A stretch of DNA of 64,000 nucleotides, from contig CAYZXS010000003.1 of assembly GCA_964482495.1 (NCBI GenBank), positions 73,540 through 137,539 on the forward strand. Reading direction: 5' to 3'. The notes beneath the pieces were generated by a model. The model saw nothing but the letters and a program-made list of their open reading frames with translations. It was not told the origin of the DNA and did no database searches. This document shows, one piece after another, positions 18,368 to 27,156 of the stretch; the first letter of the stretch is position 1, and every line of letters starts with the position of its first letter. Origin of the DNA: J029 sp964482495. Lineage in GTDB: Bacteria; Planctomycetota; UBA1135. The position numbers and the translations under genes are program-made.

Positions 18368-19689
18368 CAGCTCATCCTCTCCAGCACCACGGCGCCGCCT
18401 TGGCCGCCGCCGATGCACAGGGTCGCGAGGGCGAGTTCGTGGTCGCCGTGGCGCAGCTCGTGCGCCGCGGTCAGCAGCAGGCGTGAGCCGGTCGCCCCGA
18501 CCGGGTGGCCGAGGGCGATGGCGCCGCCGTTGACGTTCAGCTTGTCGTCGGGCAGCTCGCCCATGGCCTGGTCGCGGCCGAGGTGCTGCTTGGCGTAGTC
18601 GGCGCTGGCGAAGGCCCGCTGGCAGGCCATGACCTGCACCGCGAAGGCTTCGTTGAGCTCGACCACGCCCATGTCGCCGAGGCTGCAGCCGGCCGAATCC
18701 AGCGCCTTGGCGCTGGCCGAGACCGGGCCGATGCCCATACGCGAGGGGTCGCAGCCGCTCCAGGCCCAGCTGCGGATGCGCGCTAGCGGCTCCAAGCCGT
18801 CGGCCTCGGCGCGCTCCTCGGTGGTGATCAACAAGGCCGCGGCGCCGTCGGTGATGCCGCAGGCGTTGCCGACCGTGACCACGCCGTCCGGCTTCTCGAA
18901 GTAGGGGCGCAGCTTGCCGAGCGCCTCGAGGGTCTGGTCCTCGCGCACGGCGTCGTCGTGGTCGAGCGCCCGGGCGCCCTTCTTGGCGCCGATGCCGAGG
19001 TGGGGCAGGATCTCCTGCGCCAGCCGGCCGCTGGCCTTGGCCGCGGCGGCGCGCTGGTGGCTGCGCAGGGCGAAGGCGTCGGCCTCCTCGCGGGTGATGC
19101 CGAAGTCGCGCGCCAGGTTCTCGGCGGTGCTGCCCATGATCAGGCCGCTGACCGGGTCGGTCAGGCCCTCCATGAGCGCGATCCGCGGCTTGAGCCAGCC
19201 GGGCCGGAACTTCAGGAACAGCCCGAGCCGCTGCCCGAGGGTCTTCGCCTTCATCATGTTGGCGAAGAAGCCGGTCATCTTGTGGCCGAAGACCAGCGGG
19301 TAGCTGCTCATGACCTCGACGCCGACGGTCAGGTAGGCGTCGCCGAGGCCGGCGCGGATGTTGGTGATGGCGGAGGTCACCGCCTCGATGCCGCTGGCGC
19401 AGTTGCGCGCCACGGTGCGGCCTGGCACGGCTTCCGGCACCCCGGCCCGCAGGCCGATGACGCGGCCGATGTTGGCCTGGTCGAAGGGCTGGCCGACGCA
19501 GCCGGCGACGACCTCGTCGAGCGAGGCCGGGTCGACGCCCGTGCGCGCGAGCAGCTCGCGCGTGACGTGGGCGCCGAGGTGGCCGGCGTCCTCTCTCGCG
19601 TAGGCGACGCCGGCGCGCGCCCAAGGGGAGCGCAGTCCAGCGGCCAGCACGATCGGGGGGCCGTCCTGGTGGAGGGCTTGTTGAACCAT
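18367..19689 (-). CDS. fadI: Acetyl-CoA C-acyltransferase (thiolase), beta-oxidation beta subunit
   Basis: 440 residues. Performs the thiolytic cleavage step, releasing acetyl-CoA. The nucleophilic cysteine is Cys97 in ARNCASGIEAV; the histidine motif NGGAIALGHPVGATGSR and the second cysteine in LCIGGGQGG are intact near the C terminus. The length, with an insertion containing a run of basic and aromatic residues around 135-170, resembles FadI-type thiolases more than the roughly 390-residue FadA. First gene of the fadI-fadJ operon, divergent from tetR; two copies of a candidate operator word lie 20-43 nt upstream of its start. Confidence 0.9.
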   Translation of the reverse strand: MVQQALHQDGPPIVLAAGLRSPWARAGVAYAREDAGHLGAHVTRELLARTGVDPASLDEVVAGCVGQPFDQANIGRVIGLRAGVPEAVPGRTVARNCASGIEAVTSAITNIRAGLGDAYLTVGVEVMSSYPLVFGHKMTGFFANMMKAKTLGQRLGLFLKFRPGWLKPRIALMEGLTDPVSGLIMGSTAENLARDFGITREEADAFALRSHQRAAAAKASGRLAQEILPHLGIGAKKGARALDHDDAVREDQTLEALGKLRPYFEKPDGVVTVGNACGITDGAAALLITTEERAEADGLEPLARIRSWAWSGCDPSRMGIGPVSASAKALDSAGCSLGDMGVVELNEAFAVQVMACQRAFASADYAKQHLGRDQAMGELPDDKLNVNGGAIALGHPVGATGSRLLLTAAHELRHGDHELALATLCIGGGQGGAVVLERMS

Positions 19690-19705
19690 CGTCCTTGTGG
19701 AATGG

Positions 19706-19812
19706 AGCTTAACGCTGTAAAGTTAACGCTGTCAACCTGAAACCCTCGTCCGAGGGCCCCTTCAGACTCTTTCCTTCGGCCCGACCCCGCCCCAGCCTGA
19801 ACAGCGTTAAGG
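19706..19812. promoter_or_regulatory. Three candidate TetR operator copies in the fad divergent region
   Basis: The word TTAACGCTGT occurs at 19709-19718 and 19723-19732 as direct repeats 14 bp apart, and once inverted at 19802-19811 (ACAGCGTTAA). The second copy sits in an imperfect dyad GTTAACGCTGTCAAC (19722-19736). Two copies lie close to the fadI start and one about 38 bp before the tetR start, as expected for a regulator that controls both directions and itself. Binding is inferred, not shown. Confidence 0.6.
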
Positions 19813-19848
19813 GCCCTGGCGCCGGATGGACGATGAATCCAATCAGGC

Positions 19849-20496
19849 ATGCCGCGACCCGCCAGCACCGAGCTCCGCCGCGCGATCCTCGACGAGGCTC
19901 GCCGCGTGCTGGTCGAGCGCGGCTACACCGGGCTGTCGATGCGCCCGATCGCCCGGGAGGTCGGATGCACCGCGACCAGCATCTACCTCTACTTCGAGAA
20001 CAAGGACGCCCTGATCCACGCCCTGATCGACGAGGGCATGGAGCTGTTGCACGAGCGGCTGGACACCGCCGCGGCCGGCGACGACGCGCCGCGGGTCCGC
20101 ATGGACCGGCTGGCGCGCGCCTACCTCGCCTTCGGGCTCGAGAACCCGGAGTACTACGAGATCATGTTCATGCTCCACCCGGAGCGCATGGAGCGGTACC
20201 CCGCCGACCGCTACCGCAAGGCCCGGCGCAACCTGGAGATGTTCCACGACGAGATGGTCGCCGCCCTCGGGCCCGGGGGCGTGGACGGCCGGGACACCAA
20301 GACCGAGTCGACCCTGGTCTGGACCTCGCTGCACGGCACCGTGTCGCTGCTGATCGCCCACCGCGTGGACGTCAGCATCGACCGGCAGGCGTTGATCGAC
20401 GCCGCCGTGCGCCAGGCCCTGCGCTGGCTCGAGGAACCGATCAGCGCGGCCGCGCGGCCGCCCGAGAACGATGCTGCAAGGAACGGAAACCGCTGA
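19849..20496 (+). CDS. TetR-family regulator of the fad locus
   Basis: 215 residues with an N-terminal TetR helix-turn-helix (about 8-57: RRAILDEARRVLVERGY, then IAREVGCTATSIYLYFENK). The C-terminal ligand domain is helical. Position between fadI-fadJ and fadE makes it the likely acyl-CoA-responsive repressor of the locus, comparable in role to FadR or PsrA regulators of other bacteria; that is inference from context. The 3' end overlaps the fadE start by 26 nt, so tetR and fadE are probably cotranscribed and the regulator autoregulated through the upstream repeats. Confidence 0.88.
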   Translation: MPRPASTELRRAILDEARRVLVERGYTGLSMRPIAREVGCTATSIYLYFENKDALIHALIDEGMELLHERLDTAAAGDDAPRVRMDRLARAYLAFGLENPEYYEIMFMLHPERMERYPADRYRKARRNLEMFHDEMVAALGPGGVDGRDTKTESTLVWTSLHGTVSLLIAHRVDVSIDRQALIDAAVRQALRWLEEPISAAARPPENDAARNGNR

Positions 20497-22939
20497 GCCC
20501 TTCTTGTCCGCCATTCCTTGGGGATGGACCCTCCTGGCCTTCGTCGCCGCCGGCTTCGGCCTCGGCTTCGTCGGCGCGCCGCTGCTGGCCTGGACCGGCC
20601 TGTTCGCGCTGCTGCTGTGGGGGCTGGGCGCCTCCCTCTGGCTCTGGGTGCCCTTCCTGGTCGTCGCCGCCGCCTTCAACCTGAAGCCGCTGCGGCGGAT
20701 CCTGGTCACCAAGCCGCTGATGGGCGTGCTCAAGAAGCTGGGCCTGATCCCGGCGATCTCGGCCACCGAGGAGGAGGCCCTCGAGGCCGGCACGGTCTGG
20801 GCCGAGGGCGAGCTGTTCTCCGGCGACCCGGACTGGAGCCGGCTGATGAAGGAGGCCTACCCCGAGCTCAGCGCCGAGGAGCAGGCCTTCCTCGACGGCC
20901 CCGCCGAGGAGCTGTGCGCGATGACCGACGACTGGGACGTCTACCAGCGTCGCGACCTGCCGCCCGAGGTGTGGCAGGCGCTCAAGGACAAGGGCGTCTT
21001 CGGCATGATCATCGCCAAGCAGTGGGGGGGGCTGGAGTTCTCCGCCGCCGGCGTCAGCGCCATCATCGCCAAGCTCAGCTCGCGCTCGATGCCGCTGGGC
21101 ATCACGGCGATGCTGCCCAACTCGCTCGGCCCGGCCGAGTTGATCATGCACTACGGCACGGCCGGCCAGAAGGAGTACTGGCTGCCGCGGCTCGCCAGCG
21201 GCGAGGAGATGCCCTGCTTCGCCCTGACCGAACCCCATGCCGGCTCCGACGCCGGCGGCATCCGCTCCACCGCCGAGGTCTTCCGCGGCGAGGACGGCGA
21301 GCCGATGCTGCGGCTCAACTGGGACAAGCGCTACATCACCCTGGCCTCGCGGGCGACCGTGTTCGGCATGGCGGTGAAGCTGAGCGACCCCGAGAACCTG
21401 CTCGGCAAGGGCCTCAAGCCCGGCATCACCTGCGTGCTGTGCGAGTCCCACCGCGAGGGCGTGACGCGCGGCGAGCAGCACGACCCGCTGGGCGTGCCCT
21501 TCCTCAACTGCCCCTTCCAGGGCGAGGACGTGGTCGTGCCGGCCAACAACATCATCGGCGGCGCCGAGGGCGCCGGCCGCGGCTGGCGCATGCTGATGGA
21601 GACCTTGGCCGCGGGCCGCGGCATCATGCTGCCGGCCCAGGCGGCGGCGGGCACCAAGGCGGCGGCGCGGGTCGCCGGCGCCTACTCGATGGTGCGCAAG
21701 CAGTTCGGGCTGTCGGTCGGCAAGTTCGAGGGCATCGCCGAGCCGCTGGCGCGCATCGGCGGCTGGGCCTACACGCTGGAGGCGGCGCGGCTCTACACCT
21801 GCGGCGGCCTCGACGGCGGCGCCAAGCCGGCCGTGGTGTCGGCGATCGCCAAGTACCAGTCGACCGAGCTCTTCCGCAAGGCGATCAACGACGCCATGGA
21901 CATCTGCGGCGGCGCTGGGATCTCGCGCGGGCCGCGCAACCTGCTGGCGCACGCCTACTGGGGCGCGCCGATCTCGATCACGGTCGAGGGCGCCAACATC
22001 CTGACGCGCACGCTGATGATCTTCGGCCAGGGCGCCATCCGCTGCCACCCGTGGGCCTACGCCGAGATCAAGTCGCTGGGCCAAAACGACGTCGCCGGCT
22101 TCGACGAGGCCTTCTGGGGCCACATCGGCTACATCGCCCACGCCAAGTGCCGCGCCATCCTGCTGTCGATGACGCGCGGCTACCTGGCGCGCACCGGCCT
22201 GAAGGGGCCGTCGCACCACTACGCCCAGCGTATCTCCTGGGCGTCGGCCTGCTTCGCCTTCCTGTCCGAGACCGCGATGGCGATGTACGGCGGCAACCTC
22301 AAGCGCCGCGAGGCCCTGACCGGCCGCTTCTCCGACGCCCTCAGCTGGATGTACCTGGCCTCGGCCACCATCCGCCGCTTCGAGGCCGAAGGCCGGCGCG
22401 AGGAGGACCTGGCGGTCTTCCGCTGGTCGATGGACCACGCCATGCTCCAGATCCAGGAGGCCTTCTGCGGCCTGCTGCGCAACTTCGACGCGCCCTGGGT
22501 CGGCTGGCTGTTCCGCGGCCCGGTGCAGTGGTGGGCCTACGCCAACCCGATCGGCCGTGGCCCCAGCGACCGCCTCGGCAACCGGGTGGCGGCGGCGCTG
22601 CAGAAGCCGGGCGAGCAGCGCGACCGGATCACCGGCGGGCTCTACCTGCCCGAAGACCGCGAGCAGGCCCTGGGCCGGCTCGAGCACGCCTTCGAATTGT
22701 CGGTCATGGCCGACAGCGTCGTCGCCCGCATCCGCAAGGCCGTGCGCGACAAGAAGCTGCCCAAGGCCAAGCCGCTGACCCTGATCGACCAGGCGGTCGA
22801 GGCCGGGGTCATCGGCCCGGAGGACGCCGAACTGGTGCGCCAGGCCGAGGCCGCTCGGGAAGACGCGGTGCAGGTCGACAGCTTCGACGAGGAGGCCTAC
22901 TACTCCACCGCGACCAAGCGTTTTTTGGCTCAAAATTAG
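20471..22939 (+). CDS. fadE: Acyl-CoA dehydrogenase, FadE type
   Basis: 822 residues, matching the unusual size of FadE (about 815). N-terminal hydrophobic segments at about 15-65 suggest membrane association. The acyl-CoA dehydrogenase core follows (TEPHAGSDAGG near 256 is the FAD/substrate segment; CGGAGISRGPRN and VEGANILTR near 478-515), then the FadE-specific C-terminal domain (DUF1974 type). It catalyses the first oxidation of beta-oxidation. The gene starts inside the tetR 3' end. With fadI and fadJ it supplies the full core spiral; no acyl-CoA synthetase or electron-transfer flavoprotein gene is in the window. Confidence 0.9.
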   Translation: MLQGTETAEPFLSAIPWGWTLLAFVAAGFGLGFVGAPLLAWTGLFALLLWGLGASLWLWVPFLVVAAAFNLKPLRRILVTKPLMGVLKKLGLIPAISATEEEALEAGTVWAEGELFSGDPDWSRLMKEAYPELSAEEQAFLDGPAEELCAMTDDWDVYQRRDLPPEVWQALKDKGVFGMIIAKQWGGLEFSAAGVSAIIAKLSSRSMPLGITAMLPNSLGPAELIMHYGTAGQKEYWLPRLASGEEMPCFALTEPHAGSDAGGIRSTAEVFRGEDGEPMLRLNWDKRYITLASRATVFGMAVKLSDPENLLGKGLKPGITCVLCESHREGVTRGEQHDPLGVPFLNCPFQGEDVVVPANNIIGGAEGAGRGWRMLMETLAAGRGIMLPAQAAAGTKAAARVAGAYSMVRKQFGLSVGKFEGIAEPLARIGGWAYTLEAARLYTCGGLDGGAKPAVVSAIAKYQSTELFRKAINDAMDICGGAGISRGPRNLLAHAYWGAPISITVEGANILTRTLMIFGQGAIRCHPWAYAEIKSLGQNDVAGFDEAFWGHIGYIAHAKCRAILLSMTRGYLARTGLKGPSHHYAQRISWASACFAFLSETAMAMYGGNLKRREALTGRFSDALSWMYLASATIRRFEAEGRREEDLAVFRWSMDHAMLQIQEAFCGLLRNFDAPWVGWLFRGPVQWWAYANPIGRGPSDRLGNRVAAALQKPGEQRDRITGGLYLPEDREQALGRLEHAFELSVMADSVVARIRKAVRDKKLPKAKPLTLIDQAVEAGVIGPEDAELVRQAEAAREDAVQVDSFDEEAYYSTATKRFLAQN

Positions 22940-23080
22940 GAACGCTGAATGAGGGGGGAGGGTCCTGCTCCTCCCTCTGGGCGAGAGGTGGCGGGAATCC
23001 GGGCACGACACCTAGCGCCCAATCCCTTCACTCCGGCCTGGCCCTTTTCCGATAGAGAGTGATCTACACGGGAGTGTCTC

Positions 23081-24191
23081 ATGCCCCATTCTTTGCCCAC
23101 TGGGCTCGCCCTCGCGGTCCTGCTCGCGGTTCCCGCCGCCGCGCAGCAACCTGACCCGAACGACGAGCCGTCCAACCCTACCTTGATCGAGAGCCTGCTC
23201 GACGAGTTCGAGCAGCCTGGCAACGACCTGGAGTACGGCAGCCGCGAGTCCTTCCTGGTGCTGCACGGCTTCTTCGACCTGGTGTATCTGGATGTCGGCG
23301 GCGCGCCGTCGACCTTCGACCTCCATCACGCGAACCTGCTGCTCGACGTGGCGGTGAACCAGTTCACCGACGCCCGAATCGAGTTCGAGTGGGAGCACGG
23401 CTCGCAGAGCACGGAGATGGACCAGGTCTACCTCGACTTCCACCCCTTCGAGGAGGGGCCGTCCTTCGTCGTCGGCCGCTTCTACGCCCCCTTCGGCGTC
23501 GAACGGCGGACCTGGTACCCGCCGACCAGCCGGACCGCCAGCCGTCCGCGAGGTCGTGCCCGGGAACTGGTACGAGACCGGGGTCATGGTGGCGTGGCAG
23601 CGCGGGCTCGGGCCTGGAGAGCTCGGCCTCGAAGTCGCGGCCACCAACGGCTTGGGCGCGGCGCTGCCGGTCAGCCCGCGGACGGCGCGCCAGAACACCG
23701 ACGCCAACCAGGACAAGATGTTGAGCGGCCGGCTGGGCTACGCCATGGAGGGCGGCTTCGAAGCCGGCGTCTCCTTCGCCAGCGGCAAGCACGACGCCGC
23801 CGGCAGCCAGTCCTACTCCTTCCTCGGCGCCGACCTCCAGTGGAGCTCCGAGGACCTGGAGGTGGTGGGCGAGTTCGTGACCAACGAGGTGGATGACCCG
23901 GCCTCCCCGGGCGGATCGCTGGGGCGGCAGGGCTGGTACCTCCAGGCCTTCGCGCCGATCACCTCGGTCGAGGGCAGCCACGAGTTCGGGCTGTACCTGC
24001 GCGCCGAATCGGTCGACCCCGACGACGACACCCGGGACTCCGCCGACCGCAGCGCCTACGTCGCCGGCTTGCGCTGGGTCCCCGCCCCGCACCTGACCTT
24101 CAAGGCGGAATTCCGCAAGATCGACCACGACCACGCCGGGCCGCACGCCGCGGGCGACGAGTTCAGGTTCCAGGCGGTGCTCGACTTCTAG
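23081..24191 (+). pseudogene. Porin-like outer-membrane beta-barrel protein, frameshifted
   Basis: A signal peptide (ending near AA|QQPD) and the first part of a phosphate-selective-porin-like barrel run from 23081 in one frame to about 23545, through the conserved RFYAPFGVERRTWYPPT segment. The homologous continuation (REVVPGNWYETGVMVAW...) is then in another frame and runs to the TAG at 24189-24191, ending in a typical barrel strand with terminal Phe (VLDF). The break near 23540-23555 is equivalent to a two-base loss or one-base gain. Read without repair, the first frame ends at 23896 after 271 residues with nonsense sequence. Either a recent pseudogene or an assembly error; the downstream genes follow immediately and look intact. 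Confidence 0.75.
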
Positions 24192-24878
24192 ATGATCCAG
24201 GGCCTCCTGCTCGCGGCGCTGGCGGCGGTCCCCGCGCCCCAGGAGCGAGCTCCTTCCTGCGAGGAGCTCCGCTGGCAGGTGCGTCCATCCTTGGTGGAGA
24301 TCGCCGACCGCGTGCTGCACTACGCCATCGAGGGGGACTTCCGGCGGGCGCGGCGAGCTGCAAGCGCCCTCGAGGCCTACCGTCGGGCGTTGCCCGGCCA
24401 CGACGGCATCGTCTACCTCGATCCGTTGGAGGGAGCCCTCGAGCGCGGAGACGCCGCCGGCGTCGAGCTCGGCGTCCGGGTCTTGGTGCGGACCGACCTG
24501 CACTTCCTGCTCCTGCACCTCGGCGACGACTCCGTCGGCCGCGGCGCCTCGCCGCGGACGCGCCTGCTGATGGCCAAGCAGGACCTCGAGTTCCTGACCC
24601 GGTGGCTCCCGAAGGGGGAGGAGGGCGAGGACGCCCGGCGCCTCTTCCCGCTGATCTACGGCCAGCTCGCGAAGGCCGTTCCCGGAAAGGCGGCCTACTC
24701 GGCCCACGCGCTCGGCTGGCAGGAGGAGGCCGTGCGGCTGGGCAAGAAGATGGAGCTGGCCTTGGACGCGGCCTTCCCCCGGTTGAAGCTCCCGGCGCCG
24801 CCGGCTGCGGGGGCCTCGCCTGCCGCGGAGGCAGGGGGGACAGCGGGCGGGACCAGCGCGCGTAGGGAGGGGGCATGA
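24192..24878 (+). CDS. Exported helical protein of unknown function
   Basis: 228 residues; the ATG directly abuts the porin stop codon and the 3' end overlaps the histidine kinase start by 4 nt (ATGA), so it belongs to a porin / this gene / kinase operon. It has a short hydrophobic N terminus (cleavage near residue 15-20), a mostly helical body and an alanine/glycine/proline-rich tail from about 195. I do not recognise a family. Its location suggests a periplasmic role connected with the adjacent sensor kinase or with whatever the porin imports. Confidence 0.7.
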   Translation: MIQGLLLAALAAVPAPQERAPSCEELRWQVRPSLVEIADRVLHYAIEGDFRRARRAASALEAYRRALPGHDGIVYLDPLEGALERGDAAGVELGVRVLVRTDLHFLLLHLGDDSVGRGASPRTRLLMAKQDLEFLTRWLPKGEEGEDARRLFPLIYGQLAKAVPGKAAYSAHALGWQEEAVRLGKKMELALDAAFPRLKLPAPPAAGASPAAEAGGTAGGTSARREGA

Positions 24879-27112
24879 CCGGCTTCCACCGCTCGATCGG
24901 CTTCCGCTTCGCCGTCGGGGCGCTGCTCTCGGCCCTCCTCATCGCCGGGCCGATCGCGACCTACTTCGACGTCGTCGGCGAGCGGCGGGATGAAGAGGTG
25001 TTCCAGGAGAGCAGCAAGGCGCTCGTGCTGCAGCTCCAGGGCATGGTCGGCTTCGAGCTCTTCCTCGAGGACGAGGAGCGGCTCCTGGAGGCCTTCGACG
25101 GCATGCGCGTCGCCCCCGACGTGCTCTGGGCCGAGGGCTGGCTGGTCGGCGGCGAGCGGCTGGCGCGCTGGGAGCGCGACGCGATCATCGAAGGCGGGGA
25201 GGTCCTGCGGCTCAAGGAGCCCGTGCTGTGGGAGGGCGAGCAGGTCGGCTGGGTGGAGGTCGGCTTCGACCTGGCCCGGCTCCACTCCATGGACGACACC
25301 CGCCACGGCGAATTCCTGGCGCTCGGCTTCAGCCTGCTGGTCTCGGTGCTGGTGGCCGGCATGGTGGTCGGCGGACTGCTGAACCGCAACCTCCGGCGGC
25401 TGGCGACCGCCTCGCGGCGGCTGTCGGAGGGCGACCTGGACGCCCGGGCGAGGATCCGCAGCAACGACGAGGTCGCCCAGCTCGCGGTGAGCTTCAACGG
25501 CATGGCCGATCGGATCCAGCTGCGTGAGGCCGAGCTGGTCGGCGCCCGCAATGAGGCCGAGGGCCAGGCCGAGAAGGCGCGCCAGGCCGAGAAGGCCAAG
25601 AGCCGCTTCCTGGCGACCATGAGCCACGAGATCCGGACGCCGATGAACGGGGTCCTGGGCATGGCCGAGCTGCTGCTGGACTCGCCGCTCGACGAGGAGC
25701 AGCGCGACCTGGTCACCACCCTCGGCAATTCCGGGCGCTCGCTGCTCGAGATCCTCAACGACATCCTCGACTTCTCGAAGGTGGAGGCGGGCAAGATCAA
25801 GCTCCTCGACCAGCCCTTCGACCCCGGGGACGTGCTCGAGGAGGTGGTGGAGCTGTTCGGCCCCAAAGCACAGGAGCGCGGCCTCCGGCTCGACGCCGAG
25901 ATCCGGCCGGACGTACCGCGCGTCGTGCGCGGCGACGCCGGGCGACTGCGCCAGGTGCTGGCCAATTTGGTCGGCAACGCCGTCAAGTTCACCAAGCGGG
26001 GCGAGGTCACCGGGATCTGCCGCATGGTCGGGCCGGCCGGGGCGGAGCGGACGCTGCGCTTCGAGGTCCGGGACACCGGCAAGGGCATGACCGAGGAGGT
26101 CATCCAGATGCTCTTCCGGCCCTTCGTGCAGACGGAGGACGCGGTCGCCGAGCAGATCGGCGGCACCGGCCTCGGCCTGGCGATCAGCAAGCAGTTCGTG
26201 GAGCTGATGGGCGGCCGCATCGGCGTCGAGAGCGCGGTCGGAGCCGGCAGCACCTTCTGGTGCGAGCTGACCTTGCCGGTGGTGGAGCGGGAGCGGGCGG
26301 AGCCGCCCTTCCCGGGCACGCAGGCGGTGGTGCTGGCGGAGGAGAGCGCGGGCGCGGGAGCGGTCGAATACGCCGTCACGCGGCTCGGGATCGACTTCGT
26401 GCCGGCGCGGACGGTGGAGGAGGCCCGGCTGGCCCTGGCGCGGCTGGCGGAGGAGAACTGCTCCAAGCCGGCGGTGCTGCTCTTCGACCGCGAGGACCAG
26501 GCCTTGCAAGAGGCGCTGGAGCAGCTGGCCTCCGCGGCGAGCCCGCCGCCGGCGGTGCTGGTGGTCGCGCACCACGCGGGGCGTCGCCAGGCGCTGCAGA
26601 AGCGCGGCGTGCCGGCGATCGCCCGCCCGGTGCGGCAGGCGCGGCTGCGGACCGCCCTCGGTGCGGTGCTCGGCCTCGAATCGGCGTCGCCGTCCGGCGC
26701 CGGCCGGACCGCCGCGGTCGCGGCCGCGCCGGGACTGCGGGTCCTGGTGGTCGAGGACAACGCCACCAACCGCAAGGTGGTCGGCAAGATGCTCGACAAG
26801 CTGCACTGCCGGGTGAGCTTCGCCAACGACGGTCGCCGCGGCCTCGAGGCGGCGCTGGCCGATGACTTCGACCTGGTCCTGATGGACGTGCAGATGCCGG
26901 AGATGGACGGCCTCGAGGCGACCCGGCGCCTGCGCCGGAGCGACGGCCTGCGGAGCCGGGTCCCGGTCTTCGCCCTGACCGCCAACGTCCTGCCCGAGTC
27001 GCGCGAGGCGGTGCGGGAGGCCGGCATGGACGGCTTCCTCTCCAAGCCCTTCCGCTTGGAAGAGCTCTCCGCCCTGGTGTCAGGCTCCTTCAAGCAGTCC
27101 GCGGCGGATTAG
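24875..27112 (+). CDS. Hybrid sensor histidine kinase with HAMP and receiver domains
   Basis: 745-residue inner-membrane sensor. Two transmembrane helices (about 9-29 and 150-172) flank a periplasmic domain of about 120 residues. HAMP follows (about 173-225), then a coiled coil, HisKA with phosphorylatable His251 in MSHEIRTPMNGVLGM, HATPase_c (N box GNAVKFT; G boxes DTGKGM and GGTGLGLAIS), a degenerate receiver-like segment (about 480-600) and an intact receiver (about 625-740) with Asp671 in LMDVQMPEMDG and the conserved lysine in SKPF. The layout is BarA-like. No response regulator or Hpt gene is adjacent. The last 12 or so codons lie inside an inverted repeat (27076-27142), so the C terminus is partly repeat-derived. 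Confidence 0.92.
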   Translation: MTGFHRSIGFRFAVGALLSALLIAGPIATYFDVVGERRDEEVFQESSKALVLQLQGMVGFELFLEDEERLLEAFDGMRVAPDVLWAEGWLVGGERLARWERDAIIEGGEVLRLKEPVLWEGEQVGWVEVGFDLARLHSMDDTRHGEFLALGFSLLVSVLVAGMVVGGLLNRNLRRLATASRRLSEGDLDARARIRSNDEVAQLAVSFNGMADRIQLREAELVGARNEAEGQAEKARQAEKAKSRFLATMSHEIRTPMNGVLGMAELLLDSPLDEEQRDLVTTLGNSGRSLLEILNDILDFSKVEAGKIKLLDQPFDPGDVLEEVVELFGPKAQERGLRLDAEIRPDVPRVVRGDAGRLRQVLANLVGNAVKFTKRGEVTGICRMVGPAGAERTLRFEVRDTGKGMTEEVIQMLFRPFVQTEDAVAEQIGGTGLGLAISKQFVELMGGRIGVESAVGAGSTFWCELTLPVVERERAEPPFPGTQAVVLAEESAGAGAVEYAVTRLGIDFVPARTVEEARLALARLAEENCSKPAVLLFDREDQALQEALEQLASAASPPPAVLVVAHHAGRRQALQKRGVPAIARPVRQARLRTALGAVLGLESASPSGAGRTAAVAAAPGLRVLVVEDNATNRKVVGKMLDKLHCRVSFANDGRRGLEAALADDFDLVLMDVQMPEMDGLEATRRLRRSDGLRSRVPVFALTANVLPESREAVREAGMDGFLSKPFRLEELSALVSGSFKQSAAD

Positions 27113-27142
27113 GCCGGCGACTGCACGAAGGAGCCTGACACC
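27076..27142. repeat. Palindromic repeat (GTGTCAGGCTCC family), copy 1
   Basis: Two 24-base arms, 27076-27099 and 27119-27142, are inverted repeats of each other with two mismatches; each contains GGTGTCAGGCTCCTTC. The 19-base spacer holds the stop codon of the histidine kinase. The same 16-base word forms the palindrome at 56612-56653. The element lies between two convergent genes (stops at 27112 and 27157) and could act as a bidirectional terminator although no T-tract follows. It looks like a REP-type dispersed element. Confidence 0.8.
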
Positions 27143-27156
27143 CTCAGACGCCACCC

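Noticed and set aside
16178..19624. A single leftward frame of 1148 codons spanning fadJ and the thiolase region
   Set aside because: Only the part from 18367 down matches FadJ; the rest is an out-of-frame reading of the thiolase gene. The TGATG junction supports two genes, not a fusion.
20441..23011. An 856-codon minus-strand frame opposite fadE
   Set aside because: Translation is repetitive and matches no family pattern, while fadE on the plus strand has clear motifs throughout.
22940..23080. Hairpin GGGAGG...CCTCCC after fadE as a terminator
   Set aside because: The stem is short and interrupted and has no following T-run, so it was not listed as a feature.
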